64,000 nucleotides of DNA from Prostheceraeus crozeri (Eukaryota; Platyhelminthes; Polycladida; Euryleptidae): assembly GCA_907163375.1 (NCBI GenBank), contig CAJQUW010011528.1, positions 114,274 to 178,273 of the forward strand, given 5' to 3'. The number at the start of each line of letters is the position of its first letter. The stretch's first letter is position 1. Shown in pieces: positions 11,026 through 19,279 of the stretch. Made by a program: the position numbers and the translations under genes. The notes below the pieces were generated by a model. The model worked only from the letters and a program-made list of their open reading frames with translations, made no database searches and was not told where the DNA came from.

Positions 11026-11560
11026 AGTAGTATATAGTGTGACATCCGGCGCGACGCTTCGCTTCGCTTTGCTTCGCTTCGCTTGCGCCGGATGTCACAC
11101 TTTTGCGGTTTTTTCAAAAAAATCAAAATTTCAAAAATTTCAAAAATTTAGGTAGACTTCAAATTTCACGTGGCCGAAGACCGAAGGGCGAAAATTCAAG
11201 CGTTTTTAAAAATACCCAATTTTTCAAATTTTTCAAAATCTCAAAATTTGAGAATTACAATTTTCACCCTCGCTTAAATCATGACCGTTGCAGGACACCG
11301 AAAAAATCATAAAAGTTAAGAATCTCAAAATTTGAGAATTACAATTTTCAACCCCGCTTAAATCATGACCGTTCCAGGTCATGTAAAACCGGACACCGAA
11401 AAAGTCATAAAAGTTAAGAATCTCAAAATTTGAGAATTACAATTTTCACCCGCCGCCAAAATCATGACCCTTCTAGGACACCGAAAATTAGTATTTTTAA
11501 AAACGTCTTTTAAATCCATTTTTCAGGTTTTTAAGATATATCATGTGACTAAAAATATTT
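11026..11560. repeat. Left terminal inverted repeat of Element II (~535 bp)
   Basis: Pairs with 28653-29084. The left copy is about 100 bp longer because it has one more copy of the subterminal unit containing GACCGTTCCAGGACACCGAA and CTCAAAATTTGAGAATTACA. The outermost ~75 bp include a 16-bp stem-loop. The inner edge TCATGTGACTAAAAATATTT matches the leader of gene A. Confidence 0.9.
11037..11100. repeat. Terminal hairpin, left end of Element II
   Basis: GTGTGACATCCGGCGC (11037-11052) is perfectly complementary to GCGCCGGATGTCACAC (11085-11100). The 32-nt loop is made of GCTTC-type pentamer repeats. It lies 11 bp inside the integrated terminus. It is GC-rich in an AT-rich element. The right end has the same structure. 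It is absent from Elements I and III. Confidence 0.85.
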
Positions 11561-11931
11561 GAAGTAATTGACATATTCTTAACAATAAGTTTAGGTACTT
11601 TTACAATTGTCATTCAATTGTAGAGAACATCTGCTTCTCGCATTTATGAATAAAATGCATTTCAGTGTAAGGAGCTGTGTCCTCCAACTCAAACATTTGA
11701 AAGGAAACAATGTATGAAAGAACAAACAGCTGCTACTCCCACTTAGACATTTGTAAGACGTGAAATATATAACCAGCGAATCCTACTCCGGCTGCAATGC
11801 CGTGTAACAATACACAACAACAATAATCGATATGGCTATTTCAAACAATTGTGCTGAAGACTTATTTAATTAAATAGTGTTTCTTGTCAGTGAAGGTTGT
11901 GTCAAAACGCTCTCGTCATATATTTCTCAAA
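11561..11931. other. Subterminal region with a relic of gene A
   Basis: 11570-11624 (plus strand) resembles an internal part of gene A: it shares CATATTCTTAACAATAAG and then diverges after about 50 bp. So both ends of Element II carry A sequence: the intact gene on the right and a relic here. The rest, to 11931, shows no coding signal. Confidence 0.5.
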
Positions 11932-12337
11932 ATGAGACAAGATCAATTTGAAGATAGAAGAAAACAATCGTTGCCAGGGAGAATGAAAAAATTACGGGAG
12001 GAATTGGAGAGGCATGAATTTTGAGAGGTATGAATTTACAGATACTTTGAGTGATTTCATAGAGCCAAATGGTGGAGAGAATAATACAATTGTAAACTTA
12101 CATAAATTCTTGTTGCATGAAAAAAGAAACAATTCACTCAGTGTTATGTGTAAAATTTTTATCGGTAAGCACTATCTGCTCTCTGTTTGTGATAATGACA
12201 AGTCTTATTTTTATAGTCTCTTGAAGCAAAATCATATCAATTATTCACGCACCGAAGTTTCATTTGTTATGAAATTAGGTAAATTAGCAGACAAATTTCC
12301 TACGCTTTGTTGGGTGTCTGTTTCTCTTGTACTTTAA
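11932..12337 (+). pseudogene. Putative small protein F (unknown), two overlapping frames
   Basis: A 30-codon ORF (11932-12024, MRQDQFEDRRKQSLPGRMKK...) overlaps a 107-codon ORF (12014-12337). The second contains DNDKSYFYSLLKQN followed by INYSRTEVSFVMKLGKLADK. The segment resembles the end of gene E in Element III (SDNKKNRFVANLELFRISY...CYFLMNLSD), and both sit just inside the TIR. The two frames may be one gene with an indel near 12015. The function is not recognised; the position suggests an early or regulatory gene. Confidence 0.4.
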
Positions 12338-13031
12338 AAGTCACGACCTAATGTTAACGGAAGATTGACTTCATTGTGTAAAGCAATTATGTGACATTCC
12401 AAATGAATCCATTCTTCTCCCAATTAATGGTGCGTCATTTAGCGTCAATACAGCGCTGACATATTCAATGGAATTTGGATGTTAAACTCCGCTATTGTTA
12501 TTGCGATACGGCCGCAAGACACTTTATTTTCAATGTTAGACCATTATATTCTCTTGAATAATGGTGCGCCATTCAGCTAAAATACTGCGCCATTCAACTA
12601 ATCAAATGAACGCGTTGACATTAGACGCGCTGTGAAGAAAATTTATCATTCTTGAAACCCCTCTGTTTTATATGCAATGTTATTTCCTCTTGCACATGTA
12701 AATACAATAGAGTGTTTCAACCAATGAAACCTTGTCCTCGCGTGGACAGAAATCCTATTGTTTAGAAAAATTGTATCTTATATGCAATGTTATTTTCTGT
12801 TTTATATGCAATGTTATTTCCTGTTTTCAATCATTTTCATTATGTTGTTATATGACGTCATTTTTCTCTCATCCAATGAAACCTTGTCCTCGCGTGGACA
12901 AATTTACATGTATTTCAATGTATCCAAATTGAATGTATGCAAAGTGGATGTAACCAAATTGAAATATCCATGTGTTGTTTTTAATTTCTCATTTACGGGA
13001 ATATAATAGAAACATTGTATCTTCTATAAAA
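12338..13031. other. Noncoding stretch with short duplications
   Basis: Contains two copies of CAATGAAACCTTGTCCTCGC followed by GTGGACA (12722-12748; 12873-12900), with GTCC...GGAC able to pair. TATGCAATGTTATTT occurs three times (about 12670, 12780, 12807). No gene could be supported. Confidence 0.6.
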
Positions 13032-13214
13032 ATGAGAAACATCAGGGACTTCCAAAAAATATACAGCAAACAAACTACGAATTTCGATTTAAATGAGATT
13101 GCTAAGCAATTGGGAATAAAGAATTTTCACATATTGATGAGTAATGAATTACTATTGATAAAAGATGAGCGAAACACCAACTCTACTAATACAATGCAAC
13201 AATGTAACGTTTAA
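13032..13214 (+). pseudogene. Duplicated N-terminus of the maturation protease
   Basis: Encodes MRNIRDFQKIYSKQTTNFDL followed by NEIAKQLGIKNFHILM. This is nearly the same as the first ~40 residues of the protease starting at 13453, after which it diverges and stops. It is a partial tandem duplication of the protease 5' end. The ATG at 13032 has the same AT-rich leader. No catalytic residues are present. Confidence 0.7.
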
Positions 13215-13248
13215 ATTTAGATTAAATTAAATCATTTCAAAATTGAAT

Positions 13249-13425
13249 AAGTAGTAAAGAAAGACATCATTAGAGACCAGTTTTAAATCAATACCCCCCC
13301 AAGTAGTAAGGAAAGTCATCATTATAAAAATGTTTTAAATCAATACCCCCTTCTGACTAAGTAGTAAGGAAAGACATCATTAGAGAACAGTTTTAAATCA
13401 ATACCCCCCTTCTGACTTCTAGGGG
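13249..13425 (+). repeat. Tandem repeat upstream of the protease (3 copies)
   Basis: Three imperfect copies starting at 13249, 13301 and 13359 (spacing 52 and 58 bp). Each has AAGTAGTAAGGAAAGACATC and ends in TTTTAAATCAATACCCCC. They lie directly before the protease leader and might carry regulatory sites. Confidence 0.8.
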
Positions 13426-13452
13426 TCCCTTAAGAAATTTTTTTATTATAAA

Positions 13453-13941
13453 ATGAGCAACATAAATGAGTTTTTGAAATTATATGGAACACAGACAACA
13501 ACGAATTTCGATTTAAATAAGATTGCTAATCAATTGGGAATAAAGAATTTTCACATATTGATGAGGGATGAATTACAATTCCTAAAAAATAGGCCAACAG
13601 GAACCTTCAGTTCCCGGAACAAAGTTCCATCAATAACTGTAAATTTCATAACAAATCTTCATACGTCAGATGAAAAAGGTGTACATTGGTCAGCAGGCGT
13701 TAAAAATCATCAGCAGAACTATTATTTTGATCGCCCGGAGGCTGAGAACTATTGGTTCGATTCATACGGTTTGCCCCCTACAAATGAAGTAAAAGAATTA
13801 CTTGGAACGGGAACATACAATACGTTTCAAATTCAAACACCAGGCACTACCTATTGTGGACAATTATGTTTATACGTTTTGTACAAATTACAAAAAGGAG
13901 TACCATTTCTAGATATTATGTTAGAGTTAAACAATCTATAA
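13453..13941 (+). CDS. Adenain-like maturation cysteine protease
   Basis: 162-residue intact ORF. The catalytic set expected for adenovirus-protease-like (C5/Ulp1 fold) enzymes is visible in order: His in GVHWSAG (about residue 77), Asp in WFDSYGLPP (about residue 100), and Cys in TYCGQLCLYVL (about residue 137). Length is slightly below the usual ~200 residues, owing to a short N-terminus. In Polintons this enzyme cleaves capsid precursors. It reads toward the integrase gene, with the 3' ends 35 bp apart. Residues 49-60 are encoded by a double hairpin (13600-13628) that looks inserted in frame. Confidence 0.85.
   Translation: MSNINEFLKLYGTQTTTNFDLNKIANQLGIKNFHILMRDELQFLKNRPTGTFSSRNKVPSITVNFITNLHTSDEKGVHWSAGVKNHQQNYYFDRPEAENYWFDSYGLPPTNEVKELLGTGTYNTFQIQTPGTTYCGQLCLYVLYKLQKGVPFLDIMLELNNL
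13600..13628 (+). repeat. In-frame double-hairpin insert in the protease gene
   Basis: GGAAC (13600-13604) pairs with GTTCC (13610-13614), and GGAAC (13616-13620) pairs with GTTCC (13624-13628). Two adjacent small stem-loops lie in a variable loop between the N-terminal domain and the catalytic core. The architecture matches the inserts elsewhere in these elements. No empty site is available for this locus in the window. Confidence 0.6.
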
Positions 13942-13975
13942 CTCAAGCGAAGCTAGCTAAAGCTCCACCTAAAGG

Positions 13976-15251
13976 TTAAAGCTCTGTTTTCTGTAATTCA
14001 TTTTGATAAAAACGGCCTCTGATATCCTCATTATCTAAATCTTTAATTTCATAAGTAATCGGATAACTTTGATTTATTTTGCAAACTTCAAATATTTCTT
14101 TAGTCCAATAGCCAACAAAGCCTTTTTCAAATTTATTCTTATATTTAAATATTCTAACTCTATCTCCAATCTTAAATTTCGGCTTAAGTTTCTGCAAATT
14201 CGGATTACTCTCATTCGAATAATTATTCTCGAATATTTTTTTTCTTATCAAATCAGGGTCGTCAGAAGCATTCTTTGGAGTTTCTTCAATACCAGAATGA
14301 ACTTTATTATTGTACTCTTCTACAACTCCTGGTAATATCTTCAACCATTTCTGATTTCTTTGCTCAGTAAATTTCTTGAATAATTTATTTTTTAACGACC
14401 GATTGAATCTTTCTATCACTACGGCCTTCCCAGCGTTTTCAGTTGAATAAACTGAGCCTTGGCGATGACTTTCGTCTGTTTCAAATAGTGGCTGAACGTT
14501 TCTGTTATAAAATTCCGACCCTTTATCAACAAACAATTTTTTTGGCTTTCTATTACTTTCTTTAAAGATTTCTTCAAACGCATATTTAACTGATAGACCA
14601 CTTTTTTTTTAAAGGTTTTACGCAAGCGTATCGTGTATATAAATCTATAACGGTCAATGCGTATTTATAATCTTTTTCATTCGGCATATGAATAAGATCA
14701 GCACTCCAAATATCATCTTTATTAAATACTTTTACTTTCAATAAATATTTAGGCCTTCTATATTCCTTATGAATTTCAGACGCGTAGGTTCCAGCGTCGC
14801 TCTCAGAGTTATTAGTTCCAGCGTTGCTCTCAGAGTTATTAGTTCGAGCGTTGCTCTCAGACAGCTTAGCTGTCGTTTCATTTAAACCCTGTCCGAATAA
14901 TATTTTAGCTTGTAAAGCTTTCTTAACAAACATTCTTTCAATTTTTTCTCTAAATGTTGGATTTTGAATACTATCTAATTCTTGAATCATCTTCTTATCA
15001 GCTGCATGTCGAGAACTTAGATCATGATTTCGATAAGCTAAATCATGCCTGTAAGCTGCGGCATCTACTCTATTTATCGGTTCTTCACCTGGTTTCGGAT
15101 TATTATTCTGATCTAGTCTTATATCTAATCGAGTTCCTGGACCGGTATATGAATGACCAGGAAGATGTTTTTCTTTCGAATATTTACTCCAAATAAATCC
15201 AGGAAAGTTTTCTAATGTTTTTTGTATGTCACCACCGTAGGTAGTAGCCAA
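13976..15251 (-). pseudogene. PLA2-like domain joined to retroviral-type integrase, frameshifted
   Basis: N-terminal part (15251-14586): a parvovirus-VP1-like phospholipase A2 domain with Ca-binding loop YTGPGTRLD (residues 35-43) and catalytic RHDLAY (His69-Asp70). A linker follows with a 13-residue repeat of NNSESNAGT type (131-156). Then comes an rve-type integrase: first catalytic Asp in WSADL (185), second in DKGSEF, Glu in IERFNR, spaced 37 residues apart. The C-terminus has an SH3-like FKIGDRVRIF domain. The frame changes at an A-run (14602-14610 on the plus strand). No in-frame ATG is seen for the PLA2 part. The PLA2 domain would act in membrane breach, the integrase in insertion with 6-bp duplications. 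Confidence 0.8.
14770..14850 (-). repeat. Coding minisatellite in the PLA2-integrase linker
   Basis: Three copies of a ~33-bp unit containing GCGTTGCTCTCAGAGTTATT on the plus strand, encoding the SESNAGTNN repeat. It keeps the frame and lengthens the linker between the two domains. Confidence 0.8.
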
Positions 15252-15423
15252 ACTTTATTTGTCGTCGTTACCTTCATAAATTTTACAATTTGAGTTTTTA
15301 TTTTTGTTTAATAGATAATTCAATAAATCTAAATTAGAAATTTTTAATTTAATTAAATTTTCGGATTTTAGAATTCATTTTAAAAGATAAAAAAAATTTA
15401 AAAGATAAAATAAAATAAATGTT
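15252..15423. other. AT-rich spacer upstream of the integrase gene
   Basis: Spacer between two minus-strand genes. On the minus strand it contains ATTTATGAAGGTAACGACGA, an ATG in another frame, suggesting that the original start of the PLA2-integrase gene lay here and was lost to an indel. Confidence 0.4.
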
Positions 15424-15906
15424 TTACCGAATCATACTAGGACTTAGATATATTCCAGAACCATCTTTAGTTTCTTTAATTTCAATTAAATCATCAACAT
15501 TGTGGAGAATATTTTTAAGAACTCGTTTTCCTTCATCAACTAATTTTAATTTACTAATAAAATTATCTACTATTCCTTCTCCCCTAGCAACTTTCTCTAA
15601 CTCTCTGTTATGACGTTTTTGTTCTTCTAATGCTGCCTTCTCTGATTTATTTTTATTTACTGCTTGGACAATACCAGCTGTTCCACCTGCAACACTTCCT
15701 GCTGCTGCTATGCCACCTATTATTAGTGGAATTAATGGGAGAATCCCGCCATTCTTTTCTTCTTGTAATTGAATATTCTCTATCATTGGTTTACTTATGT
15801 AATACTTTTTTTTGTTAATCGTAATAGTTTTAGGGGTATTTTTGTCAACAATATTACGTAATTTTAATTCAACAGTTTTATTATTATTACTTTTCGCTTG
15901 CGACAT
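15424..15906 (-). CDS. Hydrophobic virion-like protein downstream of MCP
   Basis: 160-residue intact ORF; ATG at 15906 is preceded by TTTTTTTATTAAAA. It has a basic N-terminus (KKKYYISKPMIE) and a Gly/Ala-rich hydrophobic segment at about 54-85 (LIPLIIGGIAAAGSVAGG). A charged coiled-coil-like stretch follows (KSEKAALEEQKRHNRELEKV), then an amphipathic tail. This is the layout of small membrane-active or core-associated proteins of adenovirus-like viruses, but I see no diagnostic motif. It lies between MCP and integrase, on the same strand. Confidence 0.6.
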   Translation of the reverse strand: MSQAKSNNNKTVELKLRNIVDKNTPKTITINKKKYYISKPMIENIQLQEEKNGGILPLIPLIIGGIAAAGSVAGGTAGIVQAVNKNKSEKAALEEQKRHNRELEKVARGEGIVDNFISKLKLVDEGKRVLKNILHNVDDLIEIKETKDGSGIYLSPSMIR

Positions 15907-15924
15907 TTTTAATAAAAAAATTTT

Positions 15925-16140
15925 AAGTTAGGAAAAATTTTAATCTATTCTAGTTATGAATAAATTTTAAGTTATCAAAAAATTTTAAGTTACGAAAATT
16001 TTAAGTTACGAAAATTTTAAGTTACGAAAAATTTTTAAGATATCAAAATTTTAATCTATTCTAGTTATGAATAAATTTTTAAGTTATGAATTTTTTAATC
16101 TATTCTAGTTATGAATAAATTTTAAGTTATCAAAAAAATT
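15925..16140 (-). repeat. Short tandem repeats between MCP and the hydrophobic gene
   Basis: About ten imperfect copies of a 15-18-bp unit, ATTTTAAGTTACGAAA or ATTTTAAGTTATCAAA, mixed with three copies of AATCTATTCTAGTTATGAAT. No coding potential. Similar private repeats lie in other gaps of these elements. Confidence 0.85.
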
Positions 16141-16240
16141 AAATTAATTAAACGACGAAGTCTTGGGCTTTAGCCTATCGGACCAAAGGTCCTAAGGTTA
16201 CTAACCGATCGGAGCGAAGCTCCTCTGGCTTTAGCCTATC
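16141..16240. repeat. Cluster of small GC-rich hairpins at the MCP 3' end
   Basis: Contains GGACCAAAGGTCC, GGAGCGAAGCTCC and two GGCTTTAGCC stems within 100 bp, reaching the MCP stop at 16231. GC content is clearly above the surrounding AT-rich repeat. It could serve as a terminator; it also fits the palindromic insert family. Confidence 0.6.
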
Positions 16241-17563
16241 CTAGCCATCTTCCCATTAAGAACTTCAATAGAATATTTTGTATCTTCTAGCAATAAACCA
16301 TAAGCCATCAATGAAGTTGTGGAATCTTTCTTTTCAATATTAATTGTTACATCACAGCCAGTCTTAATAATATCTTCTGATTGTGCACTTAAATCGAAAC
16401 AGAAAACAGGATATAAATGTCTCCAATCTCCAGGAGTTAATTGTGGTTCAACTCCAAATTCTATACAAAGATTTCGATAAGAATCATATCCTTCCATAAA
16501 TTGATTATTGGTATCATCGAATCTTAATGGATCAATTGGATATCGGGTTTGATTTAATGAAACTTGTAAACTTCGAATTGTATTAATATGGAAGAGATTA
16601 TTGTTCTTATCAAAACTTGGAGAATTATTTCTTTGAAATGTTAGTAATAAATATCTTGGTGTATTCGCAGTTCTAGTAAAATGCCAGTTAAATCTTTGTT
16701 CGGAAAAAGTTACTGAACTACCAGTACGCTTTCGAAAATTTACTGGAATTGGTTTGTTAGTATTTAATCTTGTTGCAATAGCTGTTTCAATCTCTAAACT
16801 AGGAGTAATGCTTAATCCACCATTCAAGTCTATCAATTTTTAAATATGCTTTTTTTCCAGTCTTACCAAAAAAGATTAATTCATTATTTGCTGTACGATG
16901 AATTATTAATTTAAATTTTAATTGATATGATATTTTATCATAATCTAAATATCCGAATAATGGAGACAATGACCAATTTACTGTCTGTTTACTTTTTTTG
17001 TTAAATTCACGTCTTTCTTTATATGCATCATTATTTGTTTTATTTAAATGTTTTGCAATATTTTCTACATCTTTCGCAATTCCTGCGGCATCTGTTCCAG
17101 CGTGAGTTAAATCATCAACAATTATACCATCATTAGTATCAGGAAACCAACCTTCGATTTCATACTTTTTATTATTTTCACCAATTGTTACAAATCTAAG
17201 CATTGTATCAATTACACCTGGAGAATCACTTATTGTTTCTATATTTTGAGTTGCAACATCTAAACGCATTTGTGTAAATAATCTTGGAAAGAAATTATTC
17301 TCTAGTGCAATATTATCGGTTTCTGGTAATGGTGTTGTAAAATTGGCATCACTATACAAAGAATATTCACAGTGTAAAAATGAATCAGATAGATATAAAT
17401 AACTCTGCTGATTATCAACTTCAAAGATTAAATCTCCTCCAGTATTTACTCTACTGAAAGATCCGGGATTCATAGCAATTCTTATATAGTCATTCTTTTT
17501 TTGATTGTAAATGACGAACGGAGGATCGTCTAATCTAAATTTATTTTCGATAAGCAAAGACAT
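16231..17563 (-). pseudogene. Major capsid protein (double jelly-roll), one frameshift
   Basis: Polinton-type major capsid protein. The frame starts at ATG 17563 (MSLLIENKF) after TTTTTTATAAAA. It runs 254 codons to 16799, then continues in the frame of 16836-16231. Comparison with the intact copy in Element III (62749 on) shows a 2-nt loss after GGATTAAGCAT (about 16808). The restored length would be about 444 residues. Family-like features are FLHCEYSLY, NNFFPRLFTQMRLDV (first jelly-roll) and FQRNNSPSFDKNNNLFHINT (second). It forms the capsid shell with the penton protein. Confidence 0.82.
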
Positions 17564-17589
17564 TTTTATAAAAAATAATTTGACTTTTT

Positions 17590-17735
17590 GTTTTTCTCAC
17601 ACACAGAAAAAAATTCTGCTAAAAAAATTTTACTAAAAAAATTTTGCTAAAATATTATTTTAGAATTTTGCTAAAAAAATTTTACTAAAAAAAATTTTAC
17701 TAAAAAATATATTTTAGAATTTTGCTAGACCAGCT
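17590..17735. repeat. A/T tandem repeats upstream of MCP
   Basis: Repeats of AAAATTTTACTAAAA and AAAATTTTGCTAAAA units. The syntenic gap in Element III (62569-62705) has the same unit with different copy number. The MCP leader (CAAATTATTTTTTATAAAA) follows, so these repeats may hold promoter elements. Confidence 0.8.
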
Positions 17736-17744
17736 CCGCTACAG

Positions 17745-17832
17745 CTTTGCTGGTTAAACCGAAGGTTGCTACTCACGCGATTTCCTCTTATTTCTTCAAT
17801 TGAACGAACCGTAGGTTCTATGGCTACGCCTG
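17745..17832. repeat. Palindromic inserts in the minor virion protein tail
   Basis: Two stretches absent from the Element III copy (62500-62565): GAACCGTAGGTTC at 17805-17817, and a ~48-bp hairpin cluster at about 17740-17785 (AGCTCCGCTACAGCTTTGCT, AACCGAAGGTT). Both keep the shifted frame open, so they lengthen the encoded tail without stops. Confidence 0.6.
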
Positions 17833-18158
17833 TTTTTTTATTATTTTTATTTTCATTATGTTTACTATCAGACGGAGCTCCGCTCCTCAAGGTTTCCCCA
17901 ACAGCTATGTTAGCAATTTTGTTTTTTGTTTCCTCTGAAAGTTTTTTTAAATTTTTTAGTTCTTCAGAATCATTCCTAAGTTTACGAATACTTTTAGTTG
18001 TTTTAATTCGTTTTGAGACTTAACAGCATTTGATATTGCACTAGCTGTACTACCTATAGCAGCTGCTCCTTTTGCAGCAGATGTAATCAAATCTTTATTA
18101 TTTTTAATTAAGTTAACGATACTTCCAATACCAGAAAAGATGCCAGCCCCTTCTTTTT

Positions 18159-18200
18159 GGACGGCACCTGCGGTGCCTAGGAACTTTTCTGTTCCGACTG
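18159..18200 (-). repeat. In-frame double-hairpin insert in the minor virion protein
   Basis: GGCACC (18163-18168) pairs with GGTGCC (18172-18177), and GGAAC (18180-18184) with GTTCC (18191-18195). The Element III homologue at about 62215 lacks it. There the protein goes from RETV through two residues to EGAGIF, whereas here 14 residues intervene. The net gain is 12 codons, with frame kept. Confidence 0.8.
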
Positions 18201-18345
18201 TTTCTCTATTATCATAATGATAAACAGGTTTCTGAGATGGTTCATGAGCAATTTTATTATTTGATGCAAAATGTTTAAGATTGTGTTTATAAATTATAGG
18301 CATTTTTTAGGATTAAATTTGACTTTTGGGAAAAATATCTACGTG

Positions 18346-19233
18346 TTAAGATTTACGTTTGTGAATGGACAACAACTTCGAGATAACTTTATTAATTGAC
18401 TGTTGCACTTTATCTATTGCGTCAAGTAGCGTGTGATGTACTTTAATTTCTTTTCTATTAACTTGCATTTTCTCCTGATTCATCTTCAACGCCGTTTTAA
18501 GTGCATTTAACTTAATTTTAAGAACATCTAATTATCTTTTAACAGAATCTAACTGTTCTTTATTTTCTTTAGAGTTTTCTTGTAAATTTTTCTTTAATTC
18601 ATTTTCTAAATTGATTTTCAGATTTTTCATTTTATCAACTTTTTCATTAAGTGAGTTTACTTCATTTATTATTCTATTCATCTTTTTCATTTGTTGAGTA
18701 ATTTTAGAACTTAATTCATCAACACTTTTTTGGAATGTAGTTTGTAACTGCTTTAAATTTTTTTTAATTCTTTCAGGTAGTTTTTCTATTTCATCTTCTA
18801 ATTGTTCTTTTAACATTTTTATCTGATGTTTATTTTTAATGACTGCAGATTTTAACTTTATAGAAAGTAATATTAAAATTTTTGATTGTTCAGAAATCTT
18901 TTTAAAAAGTTTTGCTATATCTGCTTCTAGCTCTCTATCCTTTTTATCAAGTTTTAATAATTTTTCGTTTAATGATTTGTCATTAAGTTTAAGCAACTTT
19001 AATTCATTCATCAGTGGAACCAAAACATCGTTTATATATTTTTCCTTTAAATCATTGATTTGTGTATCAACATATTGTTTATTTGTTAACTCTGTATTTT
19101 GTTGTGGAAGAATAGAAAGATGCAATGGACCAGATAAAACGTCTCCAGTTTTCATAATATAATTTTCTATCTCTATTTCTAATTCACGATTATTCGGGAT
19201 ATATGCACCTCCACCAACATTTGGTAACATCAT
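18346..19233 (-). pseudogene. Fibre-like coiled-coil protein with tail-fibre motif, one stop
   Basis: Starts at ATG 19233 (MMLPNVGGGAYIPNN). Residues ~25-58 (MKTGDVLSGPLHLSILPQQN, then NKQYVD) match the pattern of phage tail-fibre N-terminal repeats: M-x-G-x-(L)-S/T-G-P-L-x-L ... K-x-Y-V-D. A long Lys/Glu/Leu coiled coil of about 200 residues follows. A single CAA-to-TAA change near 18532 truncates it at 233 residues; the frame stays open to 18346 (about 295 residues). It is divergent from the clamp-like gene, 46 bp apart. Probably a trimeric spike or fibre for attachment. Confidence 0.6.
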
Positions 19234-19279
19234 TTTTTATCAATAAAAAAATAAAATTTTTTCTAATAAAAATAAAAAA
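19234..19279. promoter_or_regulatory. Divergent promoter region, fibre-like / clamp-like genes
   Basis: 46 bp separate the two divergent ATGs. Each start is directly preceded by A-runs with upstream T-runs, of the form TTTTTTATTGATAAAAAATG. The same start-proximal pattern occurs before most genes here. The syntenic region of Element III is 61002-61129. Confidence 0.45.

Larger units (their letters stand above)
17714..18303 (-). pseudogene. Minor virion protein with hydrophobic middle, one frameshift
   Basis: Starts MPIIYKHNLKHFASN at ATG 18303. Residues ~60-95 form a Gly/Ala-rich, membrane-active-looking segment (FSGIGSIVNLIKNNKDLITS then AAKGAAAIGSTASAISNAVK). A charged helix follows. A 1-nt loss near 17990 shifts the frame; homology continues to TAA at 17714-17716. 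It lies between MCP and the fibre-like gene, a place that suggests a cement or lytic protein like adenovirus pVI, but this is inference. It contains an in-frame double-hairpin insert at 18159-18200. Confidence 0.6.

Noticed and set aside
15424-15906. Adenovirus core protein or pVI assignment
   Set aside because: Hydrophobic and charged layout is suggestive, but no specific motif supports naming it.
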